This document shows, piece by piece, positions 39,698-48,010 of a DNA stretch of 64,000 bases. The stretch's first letter is position 1; the number at the start of each line of letters is the position of its first letter. The notes below the pieces were generated by a model. The model searched no databases, was not told where the DNA came from, and saw only the letters and a list, made by a program, of their open reading frames with translations. The DNA lies in the NCBI RefSeq assembly GCF_005116675.2, contig NZ_CP050699.1, positions 310,001 to 374,000 on the forward strand, written 5' to 3'. Both the position numbers and the translations under genes were made by a program. This DNA is from Desulfosediminicola ganghwensis. GTDB taxonomy: Bacteria; Desulfobacterota; Desulfobulbia; Desulfobulbales; Desulfocapsaceae.

Positions 39698-41155
39698 TCA
39701 ATGTCCCGTAACCAGTGAAACACTCTCTTTTGCTTTTCCCTGCTCGAGTACTTCGCGTTTTTCAATCAGGCGGCCAGCATTGTCCCGGAAGTCAAGAGCC
39801 AGCATGAATTCGGCCAAAGCATCTAATTCATCTTGTTTCATTGGGTATTTCGGCATGATGGAAAAGGAGCTCTGAGCCTGTGGATCCTTGACATACGCTG
39901 CGAGATACTCCTTGGTTCTTCCCTTGGGATTTAACCTTGCCATATCAGGACCAACCCTCCGACCGCCTTCACCGCTGGTCTGATGGCAATAGGCACAATC
40001 CTGTTTCACATATATCTGCAACCCTGCGTTTTCGGTTTCGGTAAGATTTCGCTCAGGTAAGAGGATCTCCCCGCCGTAATCCCGAGCAGCGGCGAATGCG
40101 GTTATCGTGAGATAGACAATGACAACAGCGCTGCTCACCCCGACCGCAGTCGCGAGGGGACGTTTTGCCATCCCAACATGTTTGGATTTTTCAATAAATG
40201 GCAGCCCCAGAAGGACAACTGCACAGAGTGTTGGAATACCCAGGCTTCCGATAACCTCCGTTGATCCGGAAAAAAACGTCAGAAGTTGGAATATCCACAT
40301 GAAATACCATTCCGGACGGGGAAGGTAGCTCTCGTCGACGGTGCCGACTATGCCTTCTTTGGGAATATCAGCAAAGATCGATAAATAAATAATGGCTCCA
40401 AATACTGCGATAAATACCAGGGTGCTTCGTCCGCAATGTTCTGGGTAAAAACGATAGAGCTTGGTTGTGGTGGCATGGTTGGCTGCAGCGTCAAGCTCAC
40501 CCTTGGCTTTTGGCTTGTGATCACTTACGCCGTGTAACCTCACCAGATATATATGCGCGGCAATCAGAACAATCATAACCGTCGGCAGCACGAGCATGTG
40601 AATTGCGTAAAACCTGGTGATGGTAAATCCGGAGACCTGGCCACCGAGAATCAGGCTGGTAATCCCCTCCCCGACAACCGGGATATCTCCGGGTATTGCC
40701 GTTGCGACAACAGTCGCCCAGTATGCCTTCTGATCCCACGGCAGCAGATAACCGGTAAAGCCGAGACCGAGTGTCGCAAACAGCAAAAACACACCGACAA
40801 TCCAGGTCAACTCACGCGGCGCCTTGAATGAACCATTAAAAAACACGGCATAAAGATGAAGGCAAACTGCCAGAACCATTGCTCCGGCACCCCAGTGATG
40901 AATCCCCCGAAGAATATCCCCCATGGGCACATCATTCATGATATACTCTATCGACTGATAGGCCTTGTCAGGAGAAGGGCTGTAATACATAGCCAAAAAC
41001 ATCCCGGTGACCGCCAGCAAAACGAACAGCATCACGCAAAGACTGCCAAGAGTCACAGACCACCCAAGATTGGTGGGGAGTTTTTTGTAAAGAAAAGGTT
41101 TTAGGTGAACATCCCAACCAATGCGCTGCAAGAGTACTTTCTGAAAATCTGTCAT
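39698..41155 (-). CDS. Cytochrome b fused to C-terminal cytochrome c (bc-type complex)
   Basis: 485 aa. Residues 1-360 are a full-length cytochrome b with 8 or so TM helices: low- and high-potential heme ligands H86/H100 and H186/H201, the quinol-site motif PEWY at 281-284, and the b6-like turn TGYLLPWDQKAYWA. After the last helix a cytochrome c domain follows with CAYCH (387-391) and a candidate axial Met at 434 (SIMPKYP). So the b subunit and the c1-like subunit are one chain. Its Rieske partner is fused to SdhB in the gene just upstream; only 2 bp separate that stop from this ATG, implying coupled translation. Oxidises menaquinol and passes electrons to periplasmic cytochromes. Confidence 0.93.
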   Translation of the reverse strand: MTDFQKVLLQRIGWDVHLKPFLYKKLPTNLGWSVTLGSLCVMLFVLLAVTGMFLAMYYSPSPDKAYQSIEYIMNDVPMGDILRGIHHWGAGAMVLAVCLHLYAVFFNGSFKAPRELTWIVGVFLLFATLGLGFTGYLLPWDQKAYWATVVATAIPGDIPVVGEGITSLILGGQVSGFTITRFYAIHMLVLPTVMIVLIAAHIYLVRLHGVSDHKPKAKGELDAAANHATTTKLYRFYPEHCGRSTLVFIAVFGAIIYLSIFADIPKEGIVGTVDESYLPRPEWYFMWIFQLLTFFSGSTEVIGSLGIPTLCAVVLLGLPFIEKSKHVGMAKRPLATAVGVSSAVVIVYLTITAFAAARDYGGEILLPERNLTETENAGLQIYVKQDCAYCHQTSGEGGRRVGPDMARLNPKGRTKEYLAAYVKDPQAQSSFSIMPKYPMKQDELDALAEFMLALDFRDNAGRLIEKREVLEQGKAKESVSLVTGH

Positions 41156-41157
41156 GA

Positions 41158-42474
41158 TTACACCATTGCTATTAGTATATTTCCGTTCTCAACCCGATGT
41201 TCGAGTGTAGCGAGCGGCCGAGGGGGCGGACCTGCTTTTACCGATCCATCGAGTTCAAAAGCTCCTCCATGACAGGCACACAGAAAGAGTTTCTGTCGAG
41301 CGTCCCAATGAACTGAGCAACCTAAATGAGTGCAGCGGCTGTCATACACTACGACCTTGTCTTCTTCCTGGTTGCGGTAGATCATTACCGGCTTTACCCG
41401 TTCCTGGTTGTAGAAACCGACATTCTCAACATATCGAAGGTTTACCGTTGTCACGTCGCCTTCCTTGAGATCACCAAGCTTCCCCGCCGGCACCCATACC
41501 GGCTCCTTCTTGTCCAAGGACTGGCCCACAAATGTTGAAGCAAGAACGCCACCTACCGTGAGGGCGGAAACTGCACCGAGACCAACCGTGACCTTGGCGA
41601 GAAAATTCCTCCGACCGGTATCAAGGTTTTCATCACAACCACATTGACCAGCCTCCCCTGAAGCATGCGCCGCACATGGTTCAGCAGCGACATTCTCCCC
41701 GTGCGCCGGCGCTGAGGCAGCTGCTTCAGCTTTACTTTTTGCTTTTGCTCGGAAGGGCTCCTTGATTGCCAGGCGTTGGATAAACTTGATTGATCTGGTA
41801 CAGCTGATCTCCTTCGGGCACACTTCAGTACAGTTGAACTCAGTTCGGCAGTTGTAGCATGACTGTAGGACACGATCCAGCCGCTCTTCGTACAGCGCAT
41901 CCCGACTGTCCAGCAACAGCGTGAACGCACGGTTCAGCGGGGCGGGGCCGGCATAGCCATCGTGATAATTGACCATTGTGCAGCTCGAAACACAGCAGCC
42001 GCAAGCGATACATTCAGTTGAAAAACCGATTGCCCTCCGCTCTATGGAGTCCGGTCTGATAATAGCCGGCTCCTCACTCATATCCCTGGGTTCGAAAAAC
42101 GGTAAACACTCCTCGTATTTTTCAAAAAACGGCCCCATATCAACAACTAGGTCCTTAACCACCGGGAAATGATTCAACGGCCTGATGGTCAGATCTTTAG
42201 ATTCAGCAAAATCCGACACATTGGTTTTACAGGCCAGCCCTTCCCGGCCATTTATGACTACAGCGCACGATCCGCACATATTGACCCTGCATGCATAGCG
42301 AAAGGCCAGGGTCGAATCCTGCTCCCTCTGGATTCGCAGCAATACATCAAGGATCGTGGTATTGGTCTCGTCCTCTATGTGGAGATCGTAGTGGTCATAA
42401 TGACCGTCCCCTCCCACCGTTGGATCATACCTGTATATTGCAACTTTTCTTGTGTTCCCTTGTTCTTGAGCCAT
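41158..42474 (-). CDS. SdhB iron-sulfur subunit fused to Rieske protein
   Basis: 438 aa in one uninterrupted frame. Residues 1-240 are a complete succinate dehydrogenase/fumarate reductase iron-sulfur subunit: [2Fe-2S] Cys 62/67/70/82, [4Fe-4S] CIACGCC at 155-161 with C165, and third-cluster C209, C215, C219 (CRTEFNCTEVCP). Residues 241-286 are an Ala-rich linker with extra Cys. TGRRNFLAKV at 286-295 is a twin-arginine-like motif before one TM helix (~293-316). Residues 330-438 are a Rieske domain with CTHLGC (381-386) and CACHGG (399-404). Predicted topology: SdhB in the cytoplasm, Rieske head in the periplasm. This physically links complex II to the bc complex encoded next. Preceded by sdhC (30 bp). 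Confidence 0.95.
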   Translation of the reverse strand: MAQEQGNTRKVAIYRYDPTVGGDGHYDHYDLHIEDETNTTILDVLLRIQREQDSTLAFRYACRVNMCGSCAVVINGREGLACKTNVSDFAESKDLTIRPLNHFPVVKDLVVDMGPFFEKYEECLPFFEPRDMSEEPAIIRPDSIERRAIGFSTECIACGCCVSSCTMVNYHDGYAGPAPLNRAFTLLLDSRDALYEERLDRVLQSCYNCRTEFNCTEVCPKEISCTRSIKFIQRLAIKEPFRAKAKSKAEAAASAPAHGENVAAEPCAAHASGEAGQCGCDENLDTGRRNFLAKVTVGLGAVSALTVGGVLASTFVGQSLDKKEPVWVPAGKLGDLKEGDVTTVNLRYVENVGFYNQERVKPVMIYRNQEEDKVVVYDSRCTHLGCSVHWDARQKLFLCACHGGAFELDGSVKAGPPPRPLATLEHRVENGNILIAMV

Positions 42475-42504
42475 AAGATGCCTCCTCGTTTTAGAAGTTG
42501 ACGA

Positions 42505-42843
42505 TTACATAGCCCGCCAGATCAGTCCGGCAATAACAAGCCCAAGAGCGGTAAGCCCCCAGATCAAAGCACGTTGATACTTGACATTGACCAGGTTGAA
42601 GTCGAGGAGGATTACCCGCAACCCAAGTGTTGCATGGAAGGTTACCGCCAGCAGCAGCAGAAACTGCAGCCACGGTTTATAGGTAAGTGTGACATGCAGG
42701 CCGAGTAGAAAGATGATCGCAACAGCCGTGATACGCTGCCACATCCAGGCCCACATCCCGACAAACATGTTACGATGCCTGTTCGGATCAAGTTCACCCC
42801 ATTGAAGCGGTTTACGATAATTGTTTACATTTTGCTGTTCCAT
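42505..42843 (-). CDS. sdhC: Succinate dehydrogenase cytochrome b membrane anchor
   Basis: 112 aa with three TM helices (ITAVAIIFLLGLHVTL; LQFLLLLAVTFHATLGLRVI; ALIWGLTALGLVIAGLIW). H50 and H70 are positioned as heme b ligands. Sequence HRNMFVGMWAWMWQRITAVA is a quinone-site type segment. Only one anchor gene is present where some complexes have two; a partner sdhD is not seen, so the anchor may be a homodimer or the Rieske-linked TM helix may contribute. 48 bp after sdhA. Confidence 0.87.
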   Translation of the reverse strand: MEQQNVNNYRKPLQWGELDPNRHRNMFVGMWAWMWQRITAVAIIFLLGLHVTLTYKPWLQFLLLLAVTFHATLGLRVILLDFNLVNVKYQRALIWGLTALGLVIAGLIWRAM

Positions 42844-42891
42844 CTTGGTTTCCTTTTCTTTTAGGTGGCTCTTAGGTATTTCGATTTCGAT

Positions 42892-44619
42892 TTATTTTTT
42901 GTGATTTCTGCATTCCTCGGCGGATTTATATTTAAAATCAACCGGTTCAGAATGAAGCGTAGGTAAACCATTGTCACCAAGGGTCAGGTATGTGTTGAAG
43001 AGGCCGATCTCATCATTTTGATCCGGGAAGTCACTTCTGTAATGAGCAGCTCTTGATTCTTTGCGTGCAAGTGCACTGGCAACAACCATGTCTGAGACAT
43101 CGATCATGTTCGTCAAATCGATGTAGGTGTTCCAAACCATGTTGTAGTTGTCCCCGCCAGTCACTTTGACTTTTTTAGACTCTTCTTTCAGGAAGTTGAT
43201 TTCGCCTATTGCTGATTCCATGTCCTGACCGTTACGAACAACACCGACCTTTTTCCAGTTACATTCCTGCAGCTGCCTGCGGAGCTGGAATACATCTTCC
43301 GTGGAGCCGGATCGCCCGAATGGTTCGGTGAATTTTTTCTTGAGTTCATCCACCAGGCCAGGTGCGGTCTCAGGAGGGGTAGAGGAGTTGGTCCTAAAGA
43401 ACCTGGCCAGGGATTTACCAGCCTGCCGGCCATAGACGGCAGATTCACAAATACCGTTTCCGCCGAGACGGTTGCCGCCATGAACGCCGCCGGAATCCTC
43501 GCCGGCAACGAATAAGCGTCGGAGTGAGGTATGACAATTTTTATCAATGTCGGCACCACCCATAACAAAGTGGGCGGTCGGGGAAATGGGTACTCTCTCC
43601 CGTGCGAGATCGTAACCAAACTGCCGGCAGCGAGCTGCCATGCCAGGAAAATTCTTAAGGACAAATTCCGCACCCATATGTGCGGCATCGATCTGGATGC
43701 CACCCTCCACGCAGGCCCTTCCCGCCAACATTTCAAGGAATGCTGAACGACTCACCACATCTCGTGTTGCACGTTCTTCTGCAGGGTCGTACTTATGCAT
43801 GTAGCGCTTTCCCTCCCCGTTATAGAGGTGCGCCCCGGCTCCACGCAATCCTTCCTCGAGAAGTGAACCAGCCACTACGCTTCCGGGGATTATCAGTCCC
43901 GTAGGATGAAATTGAATCATTTCCATATCCCGCAATCGGACACCGGCACGGTAAAGCATCGCCAGGCCATCTACAGATTTTTCCGGGCCGGGAGCATGGA
44001 AACTATACTGGGTAGGACCGCCACCGGTTGCCACCAGTGTTGCGGCAGCCTCAATAACGACGAATCGTCCCTGTTTCATATCCAGCATCAAAGCCCCTGT
44101 GACCTCATCCCCTGAATCGTCAGTAAGAAGGTCCACAGCTCTGCATTCCTCGAGAACTTGGATATCCCGCTTCATGATCTGCTCAGTCGTGCGACTGATC
44201 ATTTCAATACCTGTCAAGTCTCCCTTGTGCACCGTCCTATCGAACGACTGCCCCGCAAACGGTTTCTGATGGATGGTTCCGTCAGGGTTGCGATCGAAAA
44301 AGCACCCAAATCGTGTTTCCATCTCTTTTATGGTTGGAGTTGCTTCTTCAACGAGAGTCCTGGCAAGATCCTGATCATTGACATACTGACCACCCTTGAG
44401 GGTATCCATCAGGTGCTTTTCGTGGGAATCTGAATCGTTTAAAACGACATTGAGGCCGCCCTGAACCATTCGGCTGCAGCCCCCTTTCCCCTTGAGCGCC
44501 TTCGTTACGATTGTGATTTTAAGATCAGGATTAGCGTCATACGCATAGAGAGCTGCTAATTGCCCCGCAGCACCCATCCCGAGAATTAGAATATCTGTTT
44601 TTAAAGTTTCGTGAGACAT
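42892..44619 (-). CDS. sdhA: Succinate dehydrogenase/fumarate reductase flavoprotein subunit
   Basis: 575 aa. FAD fold ILILGMGAAGQLAALYAYDA at the N-terminus, substrate/catalytic regions FHPTGLI, EGLRGAGAHLYN, PTAHFVMGGADID and GNRLGGNGICES. In most SdhA/FrdA proteins a His in the sequence (S)H(T/S)xxAQGG binds FAD covalently; here the aligned segment is GGCSRMVQGG, with C48 where the His would be, so FAD is likely non-covalent or held differently. First gene of the operon; AGGAGTG lies before ATG 44619 and a sigma-54 promoter lies 43-57 bp upstream. Confidence 0.93.
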   Translation of the reverse strand: MSHETLKTDILILGMGAAGQLAALYAYDANPDLKITIVTKALKGKGGCSRMVQGGLNVVLNDSDSHEKHLMDTLKGGQYVNDQDLARTLVEEATPTIKEMETRFGCFFDRNPDGTIHQKPFAGQSFDRTVHKGDLTGIEMISRTTEQIMKRDIQVLEECRAVDLLTDDSGDEVTGALMLDMKQGRFVVIEAAATLVATGGGPTQYSFHAPGPEKSVDGLAMLYRAGVRLRDMEMIQFHPTGLIIPGSVVAGSLLEEGLRGAGAHLYNGEGKRYMHKYDPAEERATRDVVSRSAFLEMLAGRACVEGGIQIDAAHMGAEFVLKNFPGMAARCRQFGYDLARERVPISPTAHFVMGGADIDKNCHTSLRRLFVAGEDSGGVHGGNRLGGNGICESAVYGRQAGKSLARFFRTNSSTPPETAPGLVDELKKKFTEPFGRSGSTEDVFQLRRQLQECNWKKVGVVRNGQDMESAIGEINFLKEESKKVKVTGGDNYNMVWNTYIDLTNMIDVSDMVVASALARKESRAAHYRSDFPDQNDEIGLFNTYLTLGDNGLPTLHSEPVDFKYKSAEECRNHKK

Positions 44620-44661
44620 AGCGTCACTCCTGAGGTTAAATTGGAAATTACAACAGATAAA

Positions 44662-44676
44662 GCAACCTCTATGCCA
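44662..44676 (-). promoter_or_regulatory. Sigma-54 promoter of the sdh-bc-fum operon
   Basis: Minus strand TGGCATAGAGGTTGC: GG and GC doublets separated by exactly 10 bases as required for -24/-12 elements. Predicted transcription start about 44650, giving a ~30-base leader to the sdhA ATG. A sigma-54 activator gene is divergently encoded next to it. Confidence 0.7.
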
Positions 44677-44773
44677 ACGAACACTAAAACATCCAACACC
44701 TTGTTATTACGGATTATTGAAAGGCTAGACGAAACCAGAACCCAATCCGGGCCGAAACTTTCAGCCTCAAAAC

Positions 44774-44796
44774 TGGGCCCGGGCCCACTTTTGGGC
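44774..44796. promoter_or_regulatory. Putative activator site upstream of sdhA
   Basis: TGGGCCCGGGCCCA (44774-44787) is a perfect 14-bp palindrome, followed by CTTTTGGGC. It lies ~110-120 bp upstream of the -12 element, the usual position for enhancer-binding proteins. The composite GGGCCCAnnnTTGGG recurs at 47715 before a second sigma-54 promoter. Confidence 0.5.
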
Positions 44797-44937
44797 TTGC
44801 GTAATTATTCTAAAGTAGTAGAAGAAGATGGCGATCATAGCCTAAAGGTAATGGAGATTACCTTTTACGTAGACTCTTCGATCAGGCGAATGGGTCAACC
44901 TATTGAAATATAGGCAAAACATAAAAAATCAGAAAAA

Positions 44938-46473
44938 ATGCGCTGGGACTTAGCAACACGTCATAAGATTCTCTTGGAAGTCAACAATGCGGTAATCACC
45001 AACTATTCCATTGATGATTTTTTCGGATCACTCTCAACCGAGCTGAGAAAACATTTTCACTACGATCGATTATCCATTTTCATTTATGATAACGAAGCTG
45101 ATTCACTCACTTATTTAACGTTGGCTGATGGCGTTCAGCCTAAAGGTTTCGAAAGAAATGTTCGTCCGCTCGCCAGCGGTGCAGTTGCAAGAATGGTGAT
45201 TCAGTCCAAACAGAGGATAACCATCAAAGAACTATCTCGTTACACCGACCAACAGTCAATTCTTGCGATGGTCAATGCCGGCCTCGTATCAACGATGGCA
45301 TTTCCCCTGATTGTGCGTAATCGAATTCTTGGAACACTACATATGTCGTTTAAGAAAGTTCCGAGAGACTTTTCTGAGCTTGCTGATATCCTCACCGAGG
45401 TTGCTAATCAAGTGGCAATTGCCGTAGGCAATATGGTTACAATCTCTGAATTGGTTGAGGAGAAACAGAACCTTGAAAGAGAAAAGCATTTTCTGATAAA
45501 CAATGCAGACGATTATCAACCTGCAAACTTCCTGTATACATCACCGGCCATGAGTGATCTCATGCAGCTGGCTCGAAGCGTTGCTGAAATCGATGCACCC
45601 TTGTTGATAACCGGCGAGACTGGAACAGGAAAAGACTACGTTGCCCGCTATATCCATTCAATAAGTCACCGAAGGGATCGTCTCTTTGTCAAGGTAAATT
45701 GTCCGGCCCTTACCTCGTCACTTTTTGAGAGTGAACTTTTCGGCCATGTGAAAGGTGCGTTCACTGGTGCGGACACTCCTCGAGTAGGGCGATTTGAGAT
45801 GGCCGATAAGGGGATAATTTTCCTGGATGAAATTGCTGAGCTCCCGATAGACCTTCAAGCAAAACTCCTACAAGTACTGCAAGAACACCAGATTGAACGT
45901 GTGGGCGACAACAGGGTGATCAAGACTGATTTTAGACTGATTGCCGCTACCAATCGAGATCTGTCAGAAGCCATCGAACAGAGAAAATTTCGACAAGATC
46001 TTTATTATCGCCTGAATATTCTTCAAATCCATATTCCGCCCCTTCGCGAACGGCGGGAGGATATACCCTATTTGATAGAAAAATTGAATGAGGCTGAGTC
46101 ATTGTCCCTTAACAGGCCAGCGCCAAAATACACACCTAGAGTTATCGATTTCCTGTCAGAATACCAATGGCCTGGAAACGTCAGGGAACTTAAAAACCTC
46201 GTAAAACGTTTTGTCATACTAAAACCGGGAGAGGTGTTACCCCTACACGATATCCAAAACCTCGTGGGCACTGTTGGTCAGCGTACCCCTCTATATAAAG
46301 GAAATAATGGATCGATGGTTAAGTCAGAGCAATTTGCTATTGAACAGGCTCTTATAGAAAGCAAAGGCATGGTTGGTGGTCCCAATGGAGCTGCAAAGAT
46401 TCTGGGTGTTCCAAAATCTACCCTGCAATACCGTATTAAAAAATACGGACTCCGCCCGGGAAATTATGCTTAG
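44938..46473 (+). CDS. GAF-domain sigma-54 activator (NorR/FhlA-like)
   Basis: 511 aa. N-terminal GAF domain (residues ~20-165, FSELADILTEVANQVAIAVG at its end) as signal input; AAA+ core with Walker A GETGTGKD (~226), the sigma-54 contacting loop GAFTGA, Walker B IIFLDEIAELP and sensor RLIAATNRDL; C-terminal Fis-type helix-turn-helix (GAAKILGVPKSTLQYRIKKY). Encoded divergently from the sdh operon, whose promoter is sigma-54-type, so it is the obvious candidate regulator. The start has a poor Shine-Dalgarno. The GAF domain lacks any motif that tells the ligand. Confidence 0.93.
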   Translation: MRWDLATRHKILLEVNNAVITNYSIDDFFGSLSTELRKHFHYDRLSIFIYDNEADSLTYLTLADGVQPKGFERNVRPLASGAVARMVIQSKQRITIKELSRYTDQQSILAMVNAGLVSTMAFPLIVRNRILGTLHMSFKKVPRDFSELADILTEVANQVAIAVGNMVTISELVEEKQNLEREKHFLINNADDYQPANFLYTSPAMSDLMQLARSVAEIDAPLLITGETGTGKDYVARYIHSISHRRDRLFVKVNCPALTSSLFESELFGHVKGAFTGADTPRVGRFEMADKGIIFLDEIAELPIDLQAKLLQVLQEHQIERVGDNRVIKTDFRLIAATNRDLSEAIEQRKFRQDLYYRLNILQIHIPPLRERREDIPYLIEKLNEAESLSLNRPAPKYTPRVIDFLSEYQWPGNVRELKNLVKRFVILKPGEVLPLHDIQNLVGTVGQRTPLYKGNNGSMVKSEQFAIEQALIESKGMVGGPNGAAKILGVPKSTLQYRIKKYGLRPGNYA

Positions 46474-46823
46474 CGTTCTCATTAGCCATACGTTCCAGAA
46501 AATAAATCCCGTCCTGCCTGAGCACGCCCCCATGTGACAGATAGAACATTTCTCTCATGGTTCGGTATCACATGCCAGGCTGTTCAGTACCCGGAAAATT
46601 ATCGCCAGACGCTCTCACCACAGGCTGTCTTGCCGAAGTCGCATTGCCGATCCCAAGGAGGACGTCCAACGGCGAAGACTGGCTGTTCCCCGGCTGGCCA
46701 CAGAGTCACTTCTTGAGTCAGGCACTCTCATGCAGCCTGGTCATTATCAACTCACGATGCCCAGGCAGTTCTGCCGCAGTCAGGCGACCGTTAGCGGCAT
46801 GGAAACAACAAGAAAAAAGCAGG
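46474..46823. other. Convergent intergenic, no gene
   Basis: About 350 bases between the 3' ends of the GAF activator and the LarA-like gene. Short open frames overlap on both strands, none with a ribosome binding site. Nothing recognised. Confidence 0.4.
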
Positions 46824-47489
46824 CTAGTATCCGAAAGCGAAAAATTCCGATAAAAATGACTTCACCGAGGTCATCATTGAACTTCCCCCCTTGTTGCACT
46901 GAAACAGGCTGATAATATTGCCGATTTCATCAAATTTAATATTTTCCCTGCTGTCTACCGGGGAAGGCACCGGGTAATTTTTCATATCTTTCAATAACGA
47001 TGGAGAGACTACAATTTCATTATAATATTTCGCATCTTTTACATATACCAACTTGATATCGCGGACTGGTACCTCATCGATTGTTTTGAAACAAGCCTTC
47101 AGGACTTCAACGTCAGTTTCATAATAGATGGGCGTTGCCCCTATCCTCGGATCGGATACTGCAATGCTCGCGTTATAGGTCTTTAAACGATCTGTTTTTT
47201 GCACAACTCTAGCCGAAACAAAATCGGCATACCCGACACCTGAACTATTCCCCCCTGCACCTTTACTTAAATCCCTGATATAAATTCGCCTGATATTGGT
47301 ATTTTCTGCATGAGCCTTCATAGATTCAACAACATCCCTGGTGTCAGTGGTGAGTGACCCTAACGTGTCGATTATCAGCAAATCTATCCTGCCCATGGGA
47401 AGACGTGAACTCATGATTTTTGTTGTTTTGAAGAGTCGTGCCTGACTACTGGTACACTCATTAAGGGAAATAATTTTTGTCTGATCCAT
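46824..47489 (-). CDS. Half-length LarA/DUF2088-like protein
   Basis: 221 aa. The segment GRIDLLIIDTLGSLTTDT, the pattern IRRIYIRDLSKGAGGNSSGV, GYADFVSARVV and IYYETDVEVLKACFKTIDEV resemble, as I recall, the C-terminal half of ~420-residue LarA-like (DUF2088) proteins; the N-terminal catalytic half is absent. ATG 47489 has a GGAG 10-12 bases upstream and the gene has its own sigma-54 promoter, so this short form is probably real and not a decayed gene. It might work with a partner elsewhere. Family assignment is tentative; no enzymatic activity is claimed. Confidence 0.5.
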   Translation of the reverse strand: MDQTKIISLNECTSSQARLFKTTKIMSSRLPMGRIDLLIIDTLGSLTTDTRDVVESMKAHAENTNIRRIYIRDLSKGAGGNSSGVGYADFVSARVVQKTDRLKTYNASIAVSDPRIGATPIYYETDVEVLKACFKTIDEVPVRDIKLVYVKDAKYYNEIVVSPSLLKDMKNYPVPSPVDSRENIKFDEIGNIISLFQCNKGGSSMMTSVKSFLSEFFAFGY

Positions 47490-47582
47490 TTATGATATCT
47501 CCGTATCTTCAAGCAATAACCTAACCAGGTTCAAAGCTCCAGTAACCTCAGAGCATAGGGTCCATCACCTGCCTGTGTACAA

Positions 47583-47597
47583 GCAATAATGGTGCCA
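47583..47597 (-). promoter_or_regulatory. Sigma-54 promoter of the LarA-like gene
   Basis: Minus strand TGGCACCATTATTGCTT: near-perfect -24 (TGGCAC) and -12 (TTGCT) elements with GG-N10-GC spacing. The predicted start is ~80 bases before the ATG at 47489. Confidence 0.75.
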
Positions 47598-47714
47598 TTT
47601 CTTTCTGGATCAGAGTTAGACTGATTTCACTGTGCTATATCTAAGAAATTTCTATACTGCGATACTATCTGGTTTGGCAAAATATTAACGATACAGCCGA
47701 TTATTGGTCTTGGC

Positions 47715-47733
47715 GGGCCCAAAATTGGGTCCC
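47715..47733. promoter_or_regulatory. Putative activator-binding site
   Basis: GGGCCCAAAATTGGGTCCC contains two overlapping palindromes (GGGCCC; TTGGGTCCCAA) and lies ~130 bp upstream of the sigma-54 promoter at 47583. Shares GGGCCCAnnnTTGGG with the site before sdhA. Confidence 0.5.
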
Positions 47734-48010
47734 AAGAAGGGACACCTATTTCTGGAATTGTCATTATTTACCTTAAAGGTTGCCCAGTCTCTTCGTTCAT
47801 GCCGACATGTATATATCAGTGAGATATTCAATGCCGGCAGGGATGAAAGCCTGGTATAGTCATCATTTCATTACAACATGATTTCAAATATGGTAAAAGT
47901 TGGTTGCCGGCACCAATAAATCTTTATGATTTCAGGTCAATTTTCGACATTTGTTTTTGTCGGATGGACTCAAAAATCATTTGACTTCACCTCAATACAT
48001 TGTGGTTGCT

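Larger units (their letters stand above)
44620..44937. other. Divergent regulatory region, sdhA / GAF-EBP
   Basis: About 318 bases with the sigma-54 promoter at 44662-44676 and the GC-rich palindrome at 44774-44796, listed separately. An overlapping 100-codon frame (44611-44913) is judged spurious. Confidence 0.6.
47490..48010. other. Divergent regulatory region, LarA-like / PAS-EBP
   Basis: About 520 bases with a sigma-54 promoter at 47583-47597 (leftward) and a palindromic site at 47715-47733. The right part is AT-rich promoter DNA of the PAS activator. Confidence 0.55.

Noticed and set aside
44611-44913. 100-codon plus-strand frame between sdhA and the GAF activator
   Set aside because: No ribosome binding site, low-complexity sequence, overlaps the sigma-54 promoter and palindrome of the sdh operon.
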